In this document: in pieces, positions 14,506 to 22,404 of the stretch
Layout of the letters: each line of letters starts with the position of its first letter
Numbering within the stretch: position 1 is the first letter of the stretch
Origin: Neisseriaceae bacterium HSC-16F19
GTDB taxonomy: Bacteria; Pseudomonadota; Gammaproteobacteria; Burkholderiales; Neisseriaceae
Assembly: GCF_024171525.1 (NCBI RefSeq)
Contig: NZ_JALJZY010000006.1
Coordinates: forward strand, 1 to 64,000
Length of the DNA: 64,000 nt
Direction of reading: 5' to 3'
Notes under the pieces: model-generated
Database searches by the model: none
Told to the model about the DNA's origin: nothing
The model's input: only the letters and a program-made list of their open reading frames with translations
Position numbers and translations under genes: made by a program

Positions 14506-15288
14506 ATGAATCCGCCGCATGACAAAAATGTACGCCGCAGCAGTTTGAATATGGCCGCACTGCTGGTGGCCGCCGCACTGAGCGCCTGCGCCCATGCACC
14601 GGCACAGAAAAACCAAACTGCTGCCAATAAAGCCTCCGAGGTCAAAACGGCCAACAGTTCTGCTGCCCAAACACCAATAGTTATCCCGCGTGTTGAAAAG
14701 GCTGATTTGGAAAAAGCTGAGCGCGGAGATGCCAATGCACAGTTCTACCTCGGCCAGGTGGCCAGCATGTACGGCCATCATGATTTCGCCAAACGCTGGT
14801 TTGAAAAAGCAGCGGCACAAAATCATGCAGATGCCCAGTTCGCCTTGGGTACCCTGTATTACAGAGGTATCGGCGTGCAACAAAACCGTCCGCTTGCATA
14901 CCAATGGTTTCAAAAAGCGGCGGCAGGTAATTATGCAGAAGCCCAAGCCGTTTTAGGTGAGATGTACTTTAAAGAGAAAAATTATCGGGAAGCCAGGCGG
15001 TGGTACGGTAAGGCTGCCGCACAAAACCATACCGGCGCACAGATCAATCTCGGCACCATGTATTACACCGGAATTGGTGCGCCCCGCAATTACGCCTTGG
15101 CGCGTCAATGGTTTGAAAAGGCCGCCGCAAAAAATGACCCCGGTGCCCAAATCAAACTCGCCTTTCTTTATTGGAAAGGTCATGGTGTGCCTCAGAATAC
15201 GCAGACGGCGCGCAGTTGGCTTGAAAAAGCGGCGGCCAGGGGAAATGCCGATGCCGTCAGATTTCTTGATGAAATAGGCCGTCACTAA
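14506..15288 (+). CDS. Sel1-repeat lipoprotein (copy 2)
   Basis: A 260-residue paralogue of the preceding gene. LVAAALSAC is the lipobox, followed by a Thr/Ser/Ala-rich linker (about residues 29-65) and about five and a half Sel1-like repeats. In both copies one repeat is shorter (FKEKNYREARRWYGKAAAQNH here, FREKNYQAARQWYAKAAAKN there), so the repeat order was kept after duplication. The most similar stretch covers the last three repeats. Partners are unknown. Two such genes side by side suggest variants of one adaptor binding different partners. Confidence 0.85.
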   Translation: MNPPHDKNVRRSSLNMAALLVAAALSACAHAPAQKNQTAANKASEVKTANSSAAQTPIVIPRVEKADLEKAERGDANAQFYLGQVASMYGHHDFAKRWFEKAAAQNHADAQFALGTLYYRGIGVQQNRPLAYQWFQKAAAGNYAEAQAVLGEMYFKEKNYREARRWYGKAAAQNHTGAQINLGTMYYTGIGAPRNYALARQWFEKAAAKNDPGAQIKLAFLYWKGHGVPQNTQTARSWLEKAAARGNADAVRFLDEIGRH

Positions 15289-15348
15289 ACCGGTATAGGG
15301 GCAGGCTGCCTGAAACCGTAATTTCCCATTTATTTAAGGAGTATCACC

Positions 15349-15807
15349 ATGTTATGCAAACACATTAAAACACTGGCCCTAACCGCCGCCGTCTTGCTGC
15401 CCTTGCAGGCCGCTTATGCCGTGCCGAATATTTGGCATGCCGACAGCCGCATGGGCATCACCGAGTTTAACCTGATTAACGGGCGCAACCAGGCCATTTC
15501 CTTCTCTTGTAATTCGGGTGCGGAAGGTTTTGAGGAGCGGGAGCCCGGTTTTTCCTATATCCCCAATTGGAAGAACCTCCACGAGGATGCCGAACTGGGT
15601 GAAATCAGCATTTTGGCCGATGGCAAATATGCGGTTTATCCGGATCCTTTTCATTGGTCCGAATTTATCAAACGCATTGCCAAAGCACGCACCATCGAGG
15701 TGTTTGCGGACAATAAAAAAATAGCCGTTTTCAAGCCCAGCCCGCGCAGTATCCGGGAAACCGCCCGCTATATCGCTTCGGACTGCCGCTACGATTTATG
15801 GCGTTAG
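15349..15807 (+). CDS. Secreted protein of unknown function (152 residues)
   Basis: TAAGGAG precedes the ATG. The signal peptide is TLALTAAVLLPLQAAYA, cleaved near residue 25. The mature chain of about 127 residues has only two cysteines (SCNS near its start and SDCRY near its end), which could form one disulfide. The sequence ISFSCNSG followed later by FADNKKIAVFKPS suggests a beta-rich small periplasmic domain. No family was recognised. It is co-directional with the neighbouring exported proteins. Confidence 0.65.
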   Translation: MLCKHIKTLALTAAVLLPLQAAYAVPNIWHADSRMGITEFNLINGRNQAISFSCNSGAEGFEEREPGFSYIPNWKNLHEDAELGEISILADGKYAVYPDPFHWSEFIKRIAKARTIEVFADNKKIAVFKPSPRSIRETARYIASDCRYDLWR

Positions 15808-15814
15808 TCATGCC

Positions 15815-15837
15815 GTAGGTCGGCTCTTCGAGCCGAC
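15815..15837. repeat. Half REP-like element (GTAGGTCGGCTC type)
   Basis: GTAGGTCGGCTCTTCGAGCC followed by GAC is a single palindromic head (CGGCTCTTCGAGCCG) without its tail. The same spelling occurs as a complete unit at 16802-16863. Confidence 0.55.
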
Positions 15838-15932
15838 GCACACCAAGGCACGAACCAATTGCGACACCGGTAAGCGGATATGTCTGCAGGCTGCCTGAAA
15901 ATCATCTTTTACAATCAAAGGAGTAAACCGAT

Positions 15933-16280
15933 ATGAAACCTGTTTTAAGCGCATTAACCGCAATCGCGCTCTTGAGCGCTTGTTCGGGGCAAGGCGGCCC
16001 GGCCGCATCTTCTGCCGCGCGGGAGATTGACCAGTCCGGAATCTGCTTTGTGCGCACCGATGCCGATGTCCGTGAATGCAAGCCGGAGCGGCTGATTTTC
16101 ATCGCCCCCGACCGTTGGGGCAGCGAGCGCAATCCGCTGCAATGGGCGGCCAGTTTCTGCAATACCAACCATCAGGTGATCTATAACAACAGCGGCGTGC
16201 TGTGCGTGTTTACCGATGCGCGCATGAACAAGGCACAAGATAGCGCCGCCAGCGGCGAAGCGTCGTCGGATGTGCAATGA
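15933..16280 (+). CDS. Small lipoprotein of unknown function (115 residues)
   Basis: AAAGGAG precedes the ATG. TAIALLSAC is a lipobox with Cys at residue 17. The mature part contains four further cysteines (SGICFV, RECKPE, SFCNTN, VLCVF), likely two disulfides, and ends in a Ser/Ala-rich tail. No family was recognised. Its stop lies close to the start of the next gene (26 bases), and the two are probably co-transcribed. Confidence 0.65.
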   Translation: MKPVLSALTAIALLSACSGQGGPAASSAAREIDQSGICFVRTDADVRECKPERLIFIAPDRWGSERNPLQWAASFCNTNHQVIYNNSGVLCVFTDARMNKAQDSAASGEASSDVQ

Positions 16281-16306
16281 TTGGGTTTTCAATAAGGAGA
16301 ATAAAT

Positions 16307-16798
16307 ATGAAGAAATGGCCATATATGTTGTTTATCAGTGCCGCCTTGCTGGGCGTGAACGGCGCCTGGGCGGACAATGCCGCCAAAATCCAGCTGGTGA
16401 AGAAAATTCACAAGGAAGGGCAGTTTTTAAAATATGCCGACCCGGAATTGAAAAAAATCGCCCGTCAAGGCGACAAAATTGCCCGCCAGGTAGACGAACT
16501 GGGTTGTGAGATGGTGGAACATTATTATTTGGGCGAGAGCAATGGCGATCTGAATGACAGCCCGGCCATACAAAAGCATAAGGTCACGGTGATGCCCAAC
16601 GGTTGGGTGCGTTCCCGCTATATGTTCCACGGCGTAGAACCGCGCGACATCCGCTTTGACTTGGCCTGTACCGGCAAGCGCTGTGTGGTGCGTGATGTGG
16701 TTAACCGTGATGTTTTTACCGATGACGGCCATCAGGGCAGCTTCAAACGCAGGTTTCAATACATTATCAAGCACAAGCGTTGCCCGGCTTGGACATAA
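16307..16798 (+). CDS. Secreted protein of unknown function (163 residues)
   Basis: The start MKKWPYMLFISAALLG is preceded by AAGGAG and gives a good signal peptide, cleaved after GAWA (about residue 21). An upstream in-frame GTG/ATG would hide the signal peptide and was not used. The mature protein is rich in Lys/Arg and has four cysteines (LGCEM, LACTGKRCVV, KRCPAW). I recognise no family. It belongs to the run of exported proteins from 12.8 to 17.6 kb. Confidence 0.65.
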   Translation: MKKWPYMLFISAALLGVNGAWADNAAKIQLVKKIHKEGQFLKYADPELKKIARQGDKIARQVDELGCEMVEHYYLGESNGDLNDSPAIQKHKVTVMPNGWVRSRYMFHGVEPRDIRFDLACTGKRCVVRDVVNRDVFTDDGHQGSFKRRFQYIIKHKRCPAWT

Positions 16799-16801
16799 AA
16801 G

Positions 16802-16863
16802 GTAGGTCGGCTCTCCGAGCCGACACACACTTGTTCGGAAGTCGGATCGGAGAGCCGACCTAC
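16802..16863. repeat. REP-like palindromic element, complete (CGGCTCTCCGAGCCG type)
   Basis: Head GTAGGTCGGCTCTCCGAGCC (from 16802) and an inverted tail ending GAGAGCCGACCTAC (16863) are separated by about 17 bases. It lies directly after the preceding stop codon. Confidence 0.7.
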
Positions 16864-16932
16864 CCCGAAACTGTGGTTTATTCCACTCAATTTATTGATT
16901 TAAAAATATTATTTATAAGCAAGGTGCACGTT

Positions 16933-17631
16933 ATGAAAACAATCCGTACATTAGCCCCGCTTTTTTTAGCGGCTGCATTGGCCGCTTGCAGTAAAGATGC
17001 GTCCCAAGTGGCACAACAGTCGGATACGGGCACTCAATCTGCCGCGGCTGCGGCGCAAACTAACCCGGCTGACGTGCCGACGCTGCGGGGGATGCAGATA
17101 GGAGTGACCACCATTGAGCAAATGAAGTCCATCTACCCGGGTGCGATAAAAGCAACCCGTGGGGAAGCCAGTTTTGGCGGCAAGACTTTACCTTTGGAAT
17201 CCGGCATGATGGAAATGTATCTGATCAATATCCGTAATGAAGTTGCCGAACAATCCTTGACGTTTGATGCGGAAAGCGGGGTATTGCAATTTCAGCTGAT
17301 CAGTCGGACCAACGGCACAGTGGATGATTTGGTACGGGAGCTGACGGGTGCCGGTTTTTCTTCACCGCAAGATCCGCAGGCTCGTGCCTATTTTAATGAA
17401 TTTATACAATTGCATACTGGTCTTTCTGAATCGAATAAGGAAGAATTGTATCGGTGGTTTGAGAGCATAAATCAAGCAGGCGGTGGTACATTGCGACACA
17501 ATGATTTGTTTGCGTTTGTCGTACCTGCGGCCATGAATGATGACGATGGTTATAATCTTGTTATGATTTTTAACCGTGCTTACAAGCCGGAATTCGACCG
17601 CAAATGGGAACGCTGGCAAAAGATGCGTTAA
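16933..17631 (+). CDS. Lipoprotein of unknown function (232 residues)
   Basis: The start MKTIRTLAPLFLAAALAAC gives a lipobox LAAC with Cys at residue 19. The ORF is open further upstream, but that part contains the REP-like element and has no signal. After an Ala/Gln/Thr-rich linker (to about residue 48) comes a folded domain beginning LRGMQIGVTTIEQMKSIYPGA. This pattern, 'G...G.T...L...yP', resembles small periplasmic domains that occur in many lipoproteins. No confident family. It is the last gene of the exported-protein block and is followed by a strong terminator. Confidence 0.65.
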   Translation: MKTIRTLAPLFLAAALAACSKDASQVAQQSDTGTQSAAAAAQTNPADVPTLRGMQIGVTTIEQMKSIYPGAIKATRGEASFGGKTLPLESGMMEMYLINIRNEVAEQSLTFDAESGVLQFQLISRTNGTVDDLVRELTGAGFSSPQDPQARAYFNEFIQLHTGLSESNKEELYRWFESINQAGGGTLRHNDLFAFVVPAAMNDDDGYNLVMIFNRAYKPEFDRKWERWQKMR

Positions 17632-17694
17632 ACAGGCCGCTTTAACCGGTATCAACCTGAAACAAAACGGATGTTGATGTATCCGCCAAGTATG

Positions 17695-17734
17695 AAAAAA
17701 CGTCCGCAGACAGAAGTGTCTGCGGACGTTTTTT
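17695..17734. terminator. Strong bidirectional terminator
   Basis: An 18-base arm, AAAAAACGTCCGCAGACA (17695-17712), is perfectly complemented at 17717-17734, with loop GAAG. A and T runs flank both sides, so it can stop transcription of the lipoprotein gene. It may also act for convergent prfA. Confidence 0.9.
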
Positions 17735-17822
17735 ATACCGAGAGGTTTCAGGCAGCCGGGGACTTTGTAAAATCTTATACAGGTAACACAGTATCTACAG
17801 CTTTTCCCCGGACATCAAACCC

Positions 17823-18899
17823 CTATTCCCCCAATTGCGCCAGCAATTCCGCCTGGTGCTCGGCTTGCAGGGCGGTGGTGATTTCGCCCAAGTCGCCGTC
17901 CATAATAAAGTCCAGCTTGTGCAGGGTGAGGTTGATGCGGTGGTCGGTGACGCGGCCTTGCGGGTAGTTGTAGGTGCGGATGCGCTCGCTGCGGTCGCCG
18001 CTGCCGATCAGCGATTTGCGCTCGGCGGCTTCTTTTTCGTGGGCGGCGCGTTTTTGCTGTTCGTGCAGGCGCGCGGCCAAGACTTTCATGGCCTGCGCCT
18101 TGTTGGCGTGCTGGCTGCGGCCGTCCTGGCATTCCACCACCATGCCCGTGGGCAGGTGGGTGATGCGCACGGCGGAATCGGTTTTGTTGATGTGCTGGCC
18201 GCCGGCACCGCTGGCGCGGAAGGTGTCGATGCGCAAATCGGCGGCATTGATTTGGATTTCTTCCAATTCGTCCGCTTCGGGCATCACCGCCACGGTGCAG
18301 GCGGAGGTATGGATACGGCCCTGGCTTTCGGTCACCGGCACGCGTTGCACGCGGTGGCCGCCGGATTCGAATTTCAGCTGGCTGTACGCGCCCAAACCGG
18401 CAATGCGGGCGATGACTTCTTTATAGCCGCCCAAATCGCTTTCGTTGGCAGACACAATCTCCACCTGCCAGCGCTGGCGTTCGGCATAACGGCTGTACAT
18501 GCGCAGCAAATCGCCGGCAAACAGTGCGGCTTCGTCGCCGCCGGTACCGGCGCGGATTTCGATAAAAATATTTTTGTCGTCGTCTTCATCCTTGGGCAGC
18601 AGCAGGGTTTGCAGGCTCAAGGCCAGTGCGGCCATGCGCTCCTGTGCGGCCTCGATTTCCTCGGCGGCAAAGTCTTTCATCTCCGGGTCGGCGAGCATGT
18701 CTTCGGCGTCGGCCAAATCACGTTCGGCCTGGCGGTATTGCCGATAGGTTTCCACCACCGGGGTGATTTCGGCATGTTCGCGCGTGAGTTTGCGGTATTG
18801 GTCGATGTCGGCGGTGGCCTCGGGCGAGCCGAGCAGGGCGGTGACTTCTTCCAGGCGTTCGGCGAGGTTGTGCAGTTTGTCGAGTAGGGAGGGTTTCAT
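17823..18899 (-). CDS. prfA: Peptide chain release factor 1
   Basis: A 358-residue class I release factor, recognising UAA and UAG. The GGQ motif that triggers peptidyl-tRNA hydrolysis is in SGAGGQHINKTDSAVR. The anticodon-like recognition region precedes it (HRVQRVPVTESQGRIHTSACTVAV), and the C-terminus has RSERIRTYNYPQGRVTDHR, as expected for RF1. Length is typical. It lies 52 bases downstream of hemA on the same strand, an arrangement common in proteobacteria. An uptake sequence sits in the gap. Confidence 0.96.
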   Translation of the reverse strand: MKPSLLDKLHNLAERLEEVTALLGSPEATADIDQYRKLTREHAEITPVVETYRQYRQAERDLADAEDMLADPEMKDFAAEEIEAAQERMAALALSLQTLLLPKDEDDDKNIFIEIRAGTGGDEAALFAGDLLRMYSRYAERQRWQVEIVSANESDLGGYKEVIARIAGLGAYSQLKFESGGHRVQRVPVTESQGRIHTSACTVAVMPEADELEEIQINAADLRIDTFRASGAGGQHINKTDSAVRITHLPTGMVVECQDGRSQHANKAQAMKVLAARLHEQQKRAAHEKEAAERKSLIGSGDRSERIRTYNYPQGRVTDHRINLTLHKLDFIMDGDLGEITTALQAEHQAELLAQLGE

Positions 18900-18951
18900 C
18901 GGTGTGTGGAGAAAAATATCAATACGGAAAGGCTGCCTGAAAACACAGGCG

Positions 18952-20211
18952 CTAGCGCGATTTGGACTCTTCCAAGCGATAAATACGGCTGATGGCCTCG
19001 GCCAGTTCCGGGTCGGACTGGCTGTGTTTGTTGAGCGTGCGCGTGGGCGCGTGCAGGAGTTTGTTGGTCAGCTGTACCGACAAACGTTCCAGCACCGCTT
19101 CCGGCGGCATGCCGCGGGCCAGGTGTTTCATGGCATTGGCCAGTACCTGGCGGCGGGCGCGTTCGCCGTCGTCGCGCAGGGCGCGGATCAGCGGCACCGC
19201 TTGGCGCGACTGCTGCCAGCTCAAAAACTCGGCCACTTTGTCCTGCACCACGGCTTCGGCCTCGGCGGCGGCTTCGGCGCGCGCGGCTTTACCGCTTTGC
19301 ACGATGCCCATCATATCGTCTACGGTATACAGATAGGCATCATCCAAATCGCCGACTTCGGCCTCGATGTCGCGCGGCACCGCCAAATCCAGCAAAAACA
19401 TGGGCATGCCGCGGCGTTCGCGGATGGCACGTTCCACCAAGCCTTTGCCGATGATGGGCAGCGGGCTGGCGGTGGAAGAGACCACCACATCGCAGCGGCG
19501 CAATACCTCGGGCAAATCGGTGAGCAGGCCGGCGCTGGCAGGACCGGTCAAATCGGCGCACAGCGCCTCGGCGCGCGCCAGAGTGCGGTTGAGCACGGTG
19601 ATATGGCGCGGGGTTTTGGCATCGAAATAAGTGGCCACGAGCTCAATCATTTCGCCCGCGCCCACAAACAACACCTGCAAATCGGCAATGCTGGGGAAAA
19701 TCTGTTCCACCATTTTCACCGAAGCGGCGGCCATGGACACCGAGTGCTCGCCCACGGCGGTGTGGGTGCGCACTTCCTTGGCCACGGCAAACGTGCGCTG
19801 AAACAGCGCATTGAGACCGCTGTGCAGGGTGTGCTGTTCTTGTGCCACGCGCACCGCGTCTTTGATTTGCCCCAGAATCTGCGGCTCGCCCAAGACCATG
19901 GAATCCAGGCCGCAGGCCACGCGGAAGGCATGGCGCACGCAGGCTTCCGGCGCCAAAGTGTAGAGGTGTTCGGCCACTTCCGCGGTTTGCAGCTGATGAA
20001 AATCCGCCCACCAGTGCGTGACTGCCTCGGCATCGCCGACGCAATAGAGTTCGGTGCGGTTGCAGGTGGACAGAATCACCGCCTCCCGTGCCGCGCCGCT
20101 GGCGGTGAGCGAGGCCAGCGCTTCCGGCAACAGCGCTGCCGCAAACGCCAGACGTTCGCGGATATGGAGCGGTGCGGTGTGGTGGTTCAGTCCTACGGCG
20201 GTCAGTTGCAT
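18952..20211 (-). CDS. hemA: Glutamyl-tRNA reductase
   Basis: A 419-residue NADPH-dependent enzyme that reduces glutamyl-tRNA(Glu) to glutamate-1-semialdehyde, the first committed step of tetrapyrrole synthesis. The N-terminal GLNHHTAPLHIRERLAF and the catalytic cysteine motif ILSTCNRTELYC (Cys about residue 50) are present. The NADPH-binding region contains VLFVGAGEMIELVATYF, followed by VSSTASPLPII and a helical dimerisation tail. It is first in an operon with prfA. The gene for the next enzyme (HemL) is not in the window. The class III aminotransferase at 44.2 kb is a different protein. Confidence 0.95.
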   Translation of the reverse strand: MQLTAVGLNHHTAPLHIRERLAFAAALLPEALASLTASGAAREAVILSTCNRTELYCVGDAEAVTHWWADFHQLQTAEVAEHLYTLAPEACVRHAFRVACGLDSMVLGEPQILGQIKDAVRVAQEQHTLHSGLNALFQRTFAVAKEVRTHTAVGEHSVSMAAASVKMVEQIFPSIADLQVLFVGAGEMIELVATYFDAKTPRHITVLNRTLARAEALCADLTGPASAGLLTDLPEVLRRCDVVVSSTASPLPIIGKGLVERAIRERRGMPMFLLDLAVPRDIEAEVGDLDDAYLYTVDDMMGIVQSGKAARAEAAAEAEAVVQDKVAEFLSWQQSRQAVPLIRALRDDGERARRQVLANAMKHLARGMPPEAVLERLSVQLTNKLLHAPTRTLNKHSQSDPELAEAISRIYRLEESKSR

Positions 20212-20342
20212 GGTGTCGGGTGGGTGTATAATTCACATAAAGCGGCCACGCTGTTCGGGCGGTGGCCGCAAAACAGGCTATTATACCCGAAAAGCACTGT
20301 TTTCCGCAGTGCCGCAATTGAGCAAAGACATAAGGTATTTTT

Positions 20343-20975
20343 ATGGACCTACACAATATCCGCCAAGACTACAGCCGCCAAAGCCTGTCCGAAGACGATT
20401 GCGCCGCCGAGCCCTTGGCACAGTTCAAGCAATGGCTGGCCGAAGCCATGACGGCCCAGGTACACGAGCCCACGGCCATGAATGTGGCCACGGTAGACGA
20501 AGCCCTGCGCCCCAACGCCCGCATCGTGCTGCTCAAGGAAGTCAATGATGAAGGTTTTGTGTTTTTCAGCAATTACCACAGCCGCAAAGGCCGGGCGCTG
20601 GCCCTGCATCCGCAGGCGGCACTGACCTTTTTCTGGCCGGAATTGGAGCGTCAGGTGCGGGTGGAAGGCGCGGTCAAAAAGCTGCCTGAAGCCGATTCGG
20701 ATGCCTATTTTGCCAGCCGCCCCTACAGCAGCCGCATCGGCGCTTGGGCGAGCGAGCAGAGTGCGGTTATCGGCAGCAAAAGCGAACTGGTGGCCAAGGC
20801 AGCGCTGATTGGTGCCAAACATCCGCTAAACGTGCCGCGGCCGCCGCATTGGGGCGGTTATGTGGTGGTGCCGGAATTGGTGGAATTCTGGCAAGGCCGC
20901 CCCAGCCGTCTGCACGACCGCATTCAGTATCGTTTGCAGGACGGCGTGTGGATTAAGGAGCGTTTGTCGCCCTAA
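20343..20975 (+). CDS. pdxH: Pyridoxamine 5'-phosphate oxidase
   Basis: A 210-residue FMN-dependent oxidase that makes pyridoxal 5'-phosphate. The FMN-binding region RIVLLKEVNDEGFVFFSNYHSRKGR, the middle block FFWPELERQVRVEG and the C-terminal substrate signature VELVEFWQGRPSRLHDR are all present. Length is typical of the family. It is divergent from hemA and ends in a shared bidirectional terminator with the deoxynucleoside kinase gene. Confidence 0.95.
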   Translation: MDLHNIRQDYSRQSLSEDDCAAEPLAQFKQWLAEAMTAQVHEPTAMNVATVDEALRPNARIVLLKEVNDEGFVFFSNYHSRKGRALALHPQAALTFFWPELERQVRVEGAVKKLPEADSDAYFASRPYSSRIGAWASEQSAVIGSKSELVAKAALIGAKHPLNVPRPPHWGGYVVVPELVEFWQGRPSRLHDRIQYRLQDGVWIKERLSP

Positions 20976-20988
20976 GGCGGATGTAGAG

Positions 20989-21027
20989 GCATAAAAAACC
21001 TTTGTCGGATGACAAAGGTTTTTTATG
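20989..21027. terminator. Bidirectional terminator between pdxH and the kinase gene
   Basis: CATAAAAAACCTTTGTC and GACAAAGGTTTTTTATG pair perfectly around a GGAT loop. A/T runs lie on both sides of a GC-containing stem. Confidence 0.9.
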
Positions 21028-21028
21028 C

Positions 21029-21661
21029 CTATTCGTTCAAATTCAGATAATGGCGGCTGCCTTTGATATTGGCCATGGTGTGCAGCAAGAGCTCGAAGTG
21101 GTCGTCGTTGGCCAGCGGGTCGAGCTGGTCGGTATTGACCACCAGCAGCGGTGCGTGCTGGTAGAGGTGGAAAAAGCGGCGGTATTCGTCGTGGATTTGT
21201 TGCAGATAACCGGCGGGGAAGATATTGATCACGCCGTCGTTGCGCTGGCGCAGGCGTTTTTCCAAGACCTGGTCTTCGGCTTCCAGATAAATCACCAAAT
21301 CGGGCACGGGAAACTCGGGCATGATGCGCTGTTTCACTTCCCAATACAGGGTCTGCTCGTCGTCGCGCAGAATCACCGGCACATAAATCTGGTCTTTTTC
21401 CAGCAGGAAATCGGCCACCACGCGCTGATTGCGCTCGTCTTCGGCCTGAATCACCTCCACCGCGGCGGCACGGCGCACCAGAAAATGCAGCTCGGTGGCC
21501 AGGCCGTGGTTGGCGGCATTGAGGTAGAACTGTTCCAGAAACGGATTGCGTTCCGGCGATTCGGTCAGCAGCATGGCTTGGAAATAGGCGGCCAGGCGGC
21601 GGCTGAGTTCGGACTTGCCGCTGCCGATGGAGCCTTCGACGACGATGTATCGGTAATCCAT
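21029..21661 (-). CDS. Deoxynucleoside kinase
   Basis: A 210-residue P-loop kinase of the dNK/dGK family, phosphorylating deoxynucleosides for nucleotide salvage. The P-loop is VEGSIGSGKSELSRRL. The LID-like arginines lie in EKRLRQRNDG, and the conserved tyrosine-aspartate region is DLVIYLEAEDQ. The start MDYRYIVVEG is 8 bases after AAAGGAA. An ATG seven codons upstream lies in the Correia element and was rejected. It is third in the pcnB-folK-kinase cluster but is separated from folK by a 179-base Correia-type element. Confidence 0.82.
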   Translation of the reverse strand: MDYRYIVVEGSIGSGKSELSRRLAAYFQAMLLTESPERNPFLEQFYLNAANHGLATELHFLVRRAAAVEVIQAEDERNQRVVADFLLEKDQIYVPVILRDDEQTLYWEVKQRIMPEFPVPDLVIYLEAEDQVLEKRLRQRNDGVINIFPAGYLQQIHDEYRRFFHLYQHAPLLVVNTDQLDPLANDDHFELLLHTMANIKGSRHYLNLNE

Positions 21662-21673
21662 GGTGTTCCTTTT

Positions 21674-21852
21674 TATAGTCATTCAAAATAAGCATGATAC
21701 GGCGTTGCTGTCCCACAGGGACCTCCTATGGTCGCGCCAGGCTCAAAGAGAACGATTTTGTAAGCCGCTAAAGCGGCAACAAAATCAGTTCCGTACCATC
21801 TGTACTGTCTGCGGCTTGCTGCCTTGTCTCATGCTCATTTTGTGCGACTATA
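21674..21852. mobile_element. Correia-type repeat-enclosed element, long form
   Basis: A 179-base miniature element with ends TATAGTC ... GACTATA and related inner termini (CAAAATAAGCATGA / TCATGCTCATTTTG). Its core has the words known from neisserial Correia elements: TACGGCGTTGCTG, CTCAAAGAGAACGATT, GGTTCCGTACCAT with one base changed, and TGTACTGTCTGCGGC followed by CCTTGTCTC. It is inserted between folK and the kinase gene, 12 bases upstream of the kinase ATG. Correia elements can carry promoters, IHF sites and RNase III sites, so it may set kinase expression. Confidence 0.85.
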
Positions 21853-21885
21853 ACAGATTGAAAGAATATTGCAGGCTGCCTGAAA

Positions 21886-22404
21886 CTACTCAACAGTACT
21901 ATCAGCAGCCCAATCCTGCCAGCGTTGCACACCGCCTTCTGCCGCCAGACGCTCCGCCTGTGCGGCGGCGCTGGGCGGGTGGCCGGGCAGGCGGTAATCG
22001 GGGGCGATTTCGGCCAGCGGTATCATCACAAAACCGCGTTCAAAGGCGCGCGGATGCGGCAGTTGCAGGGTGTCGCTGTCATGCACTTGGCCGCCGTAGT
22101 CGATGATGTCCAAATCCAGGGTGCGCGGGGCGTTGCGGAAGCTGCGCTCGCGCCCGGCAGCCTGTTCGATGCCGTGCAGTGCCGCAAGCAAATCGGCAGC
22201 CGCCAGCGCGGTTTCCGCCTGCAATACGGCATTGATAAAGTCGGGCTGCCCGGTATAGCCCACCGGCGCGGTGCGGTAGAGGGCGGAGACGGCGGTAACG
22301 CGGGTATGCGGCAGGGCGTCTATGGCGGCCACGGCGGCGTGGATTTGCGCCACCGGTTCGGCCAGATTGCTGCCCAAGGCAATGATGGCGGTCACGGGCG
22401 TCAT
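21886..22404 (-). CDS. folK: 2-amino-4-hydroxy-6-hydroxymethyldihydropteridine pyrophosphokinase
   Basis: A 172-residue HPPK that transfers pyrophosphate from ATP to the pterin in folate synthesis. IIALGSNLAEPVAQI, the pterin-binding LYRTAPVGYTGQPDFINAV, the ATP-site RSFRNAPRTLDLDII and the C-terminal HPRAFERGFVMIPLAEIAP are all present. The start MTPVTAIIAL overlaps the pcnB stop by ATGA, which indicates coupling. The stop is 34 bases before the Correia element that separates it from the kinase gene. Confidence 0.94.
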   Translation of the reverse strand: MTPVTAIIALGSNLAEPVAQIHAAVAAIDALPHTRVTAVSALYRTAPVGYTGQPDFINAVLQAETALAAADLLAALHGIEQAAGRERSFRNAPRTLDLDIIDYGGQVHDSDTLQLPHPRAFERGFVMIPLAEIAPDYRLPGHPPSAAAQAERLAAEGGVQRWQDWAADSTVE

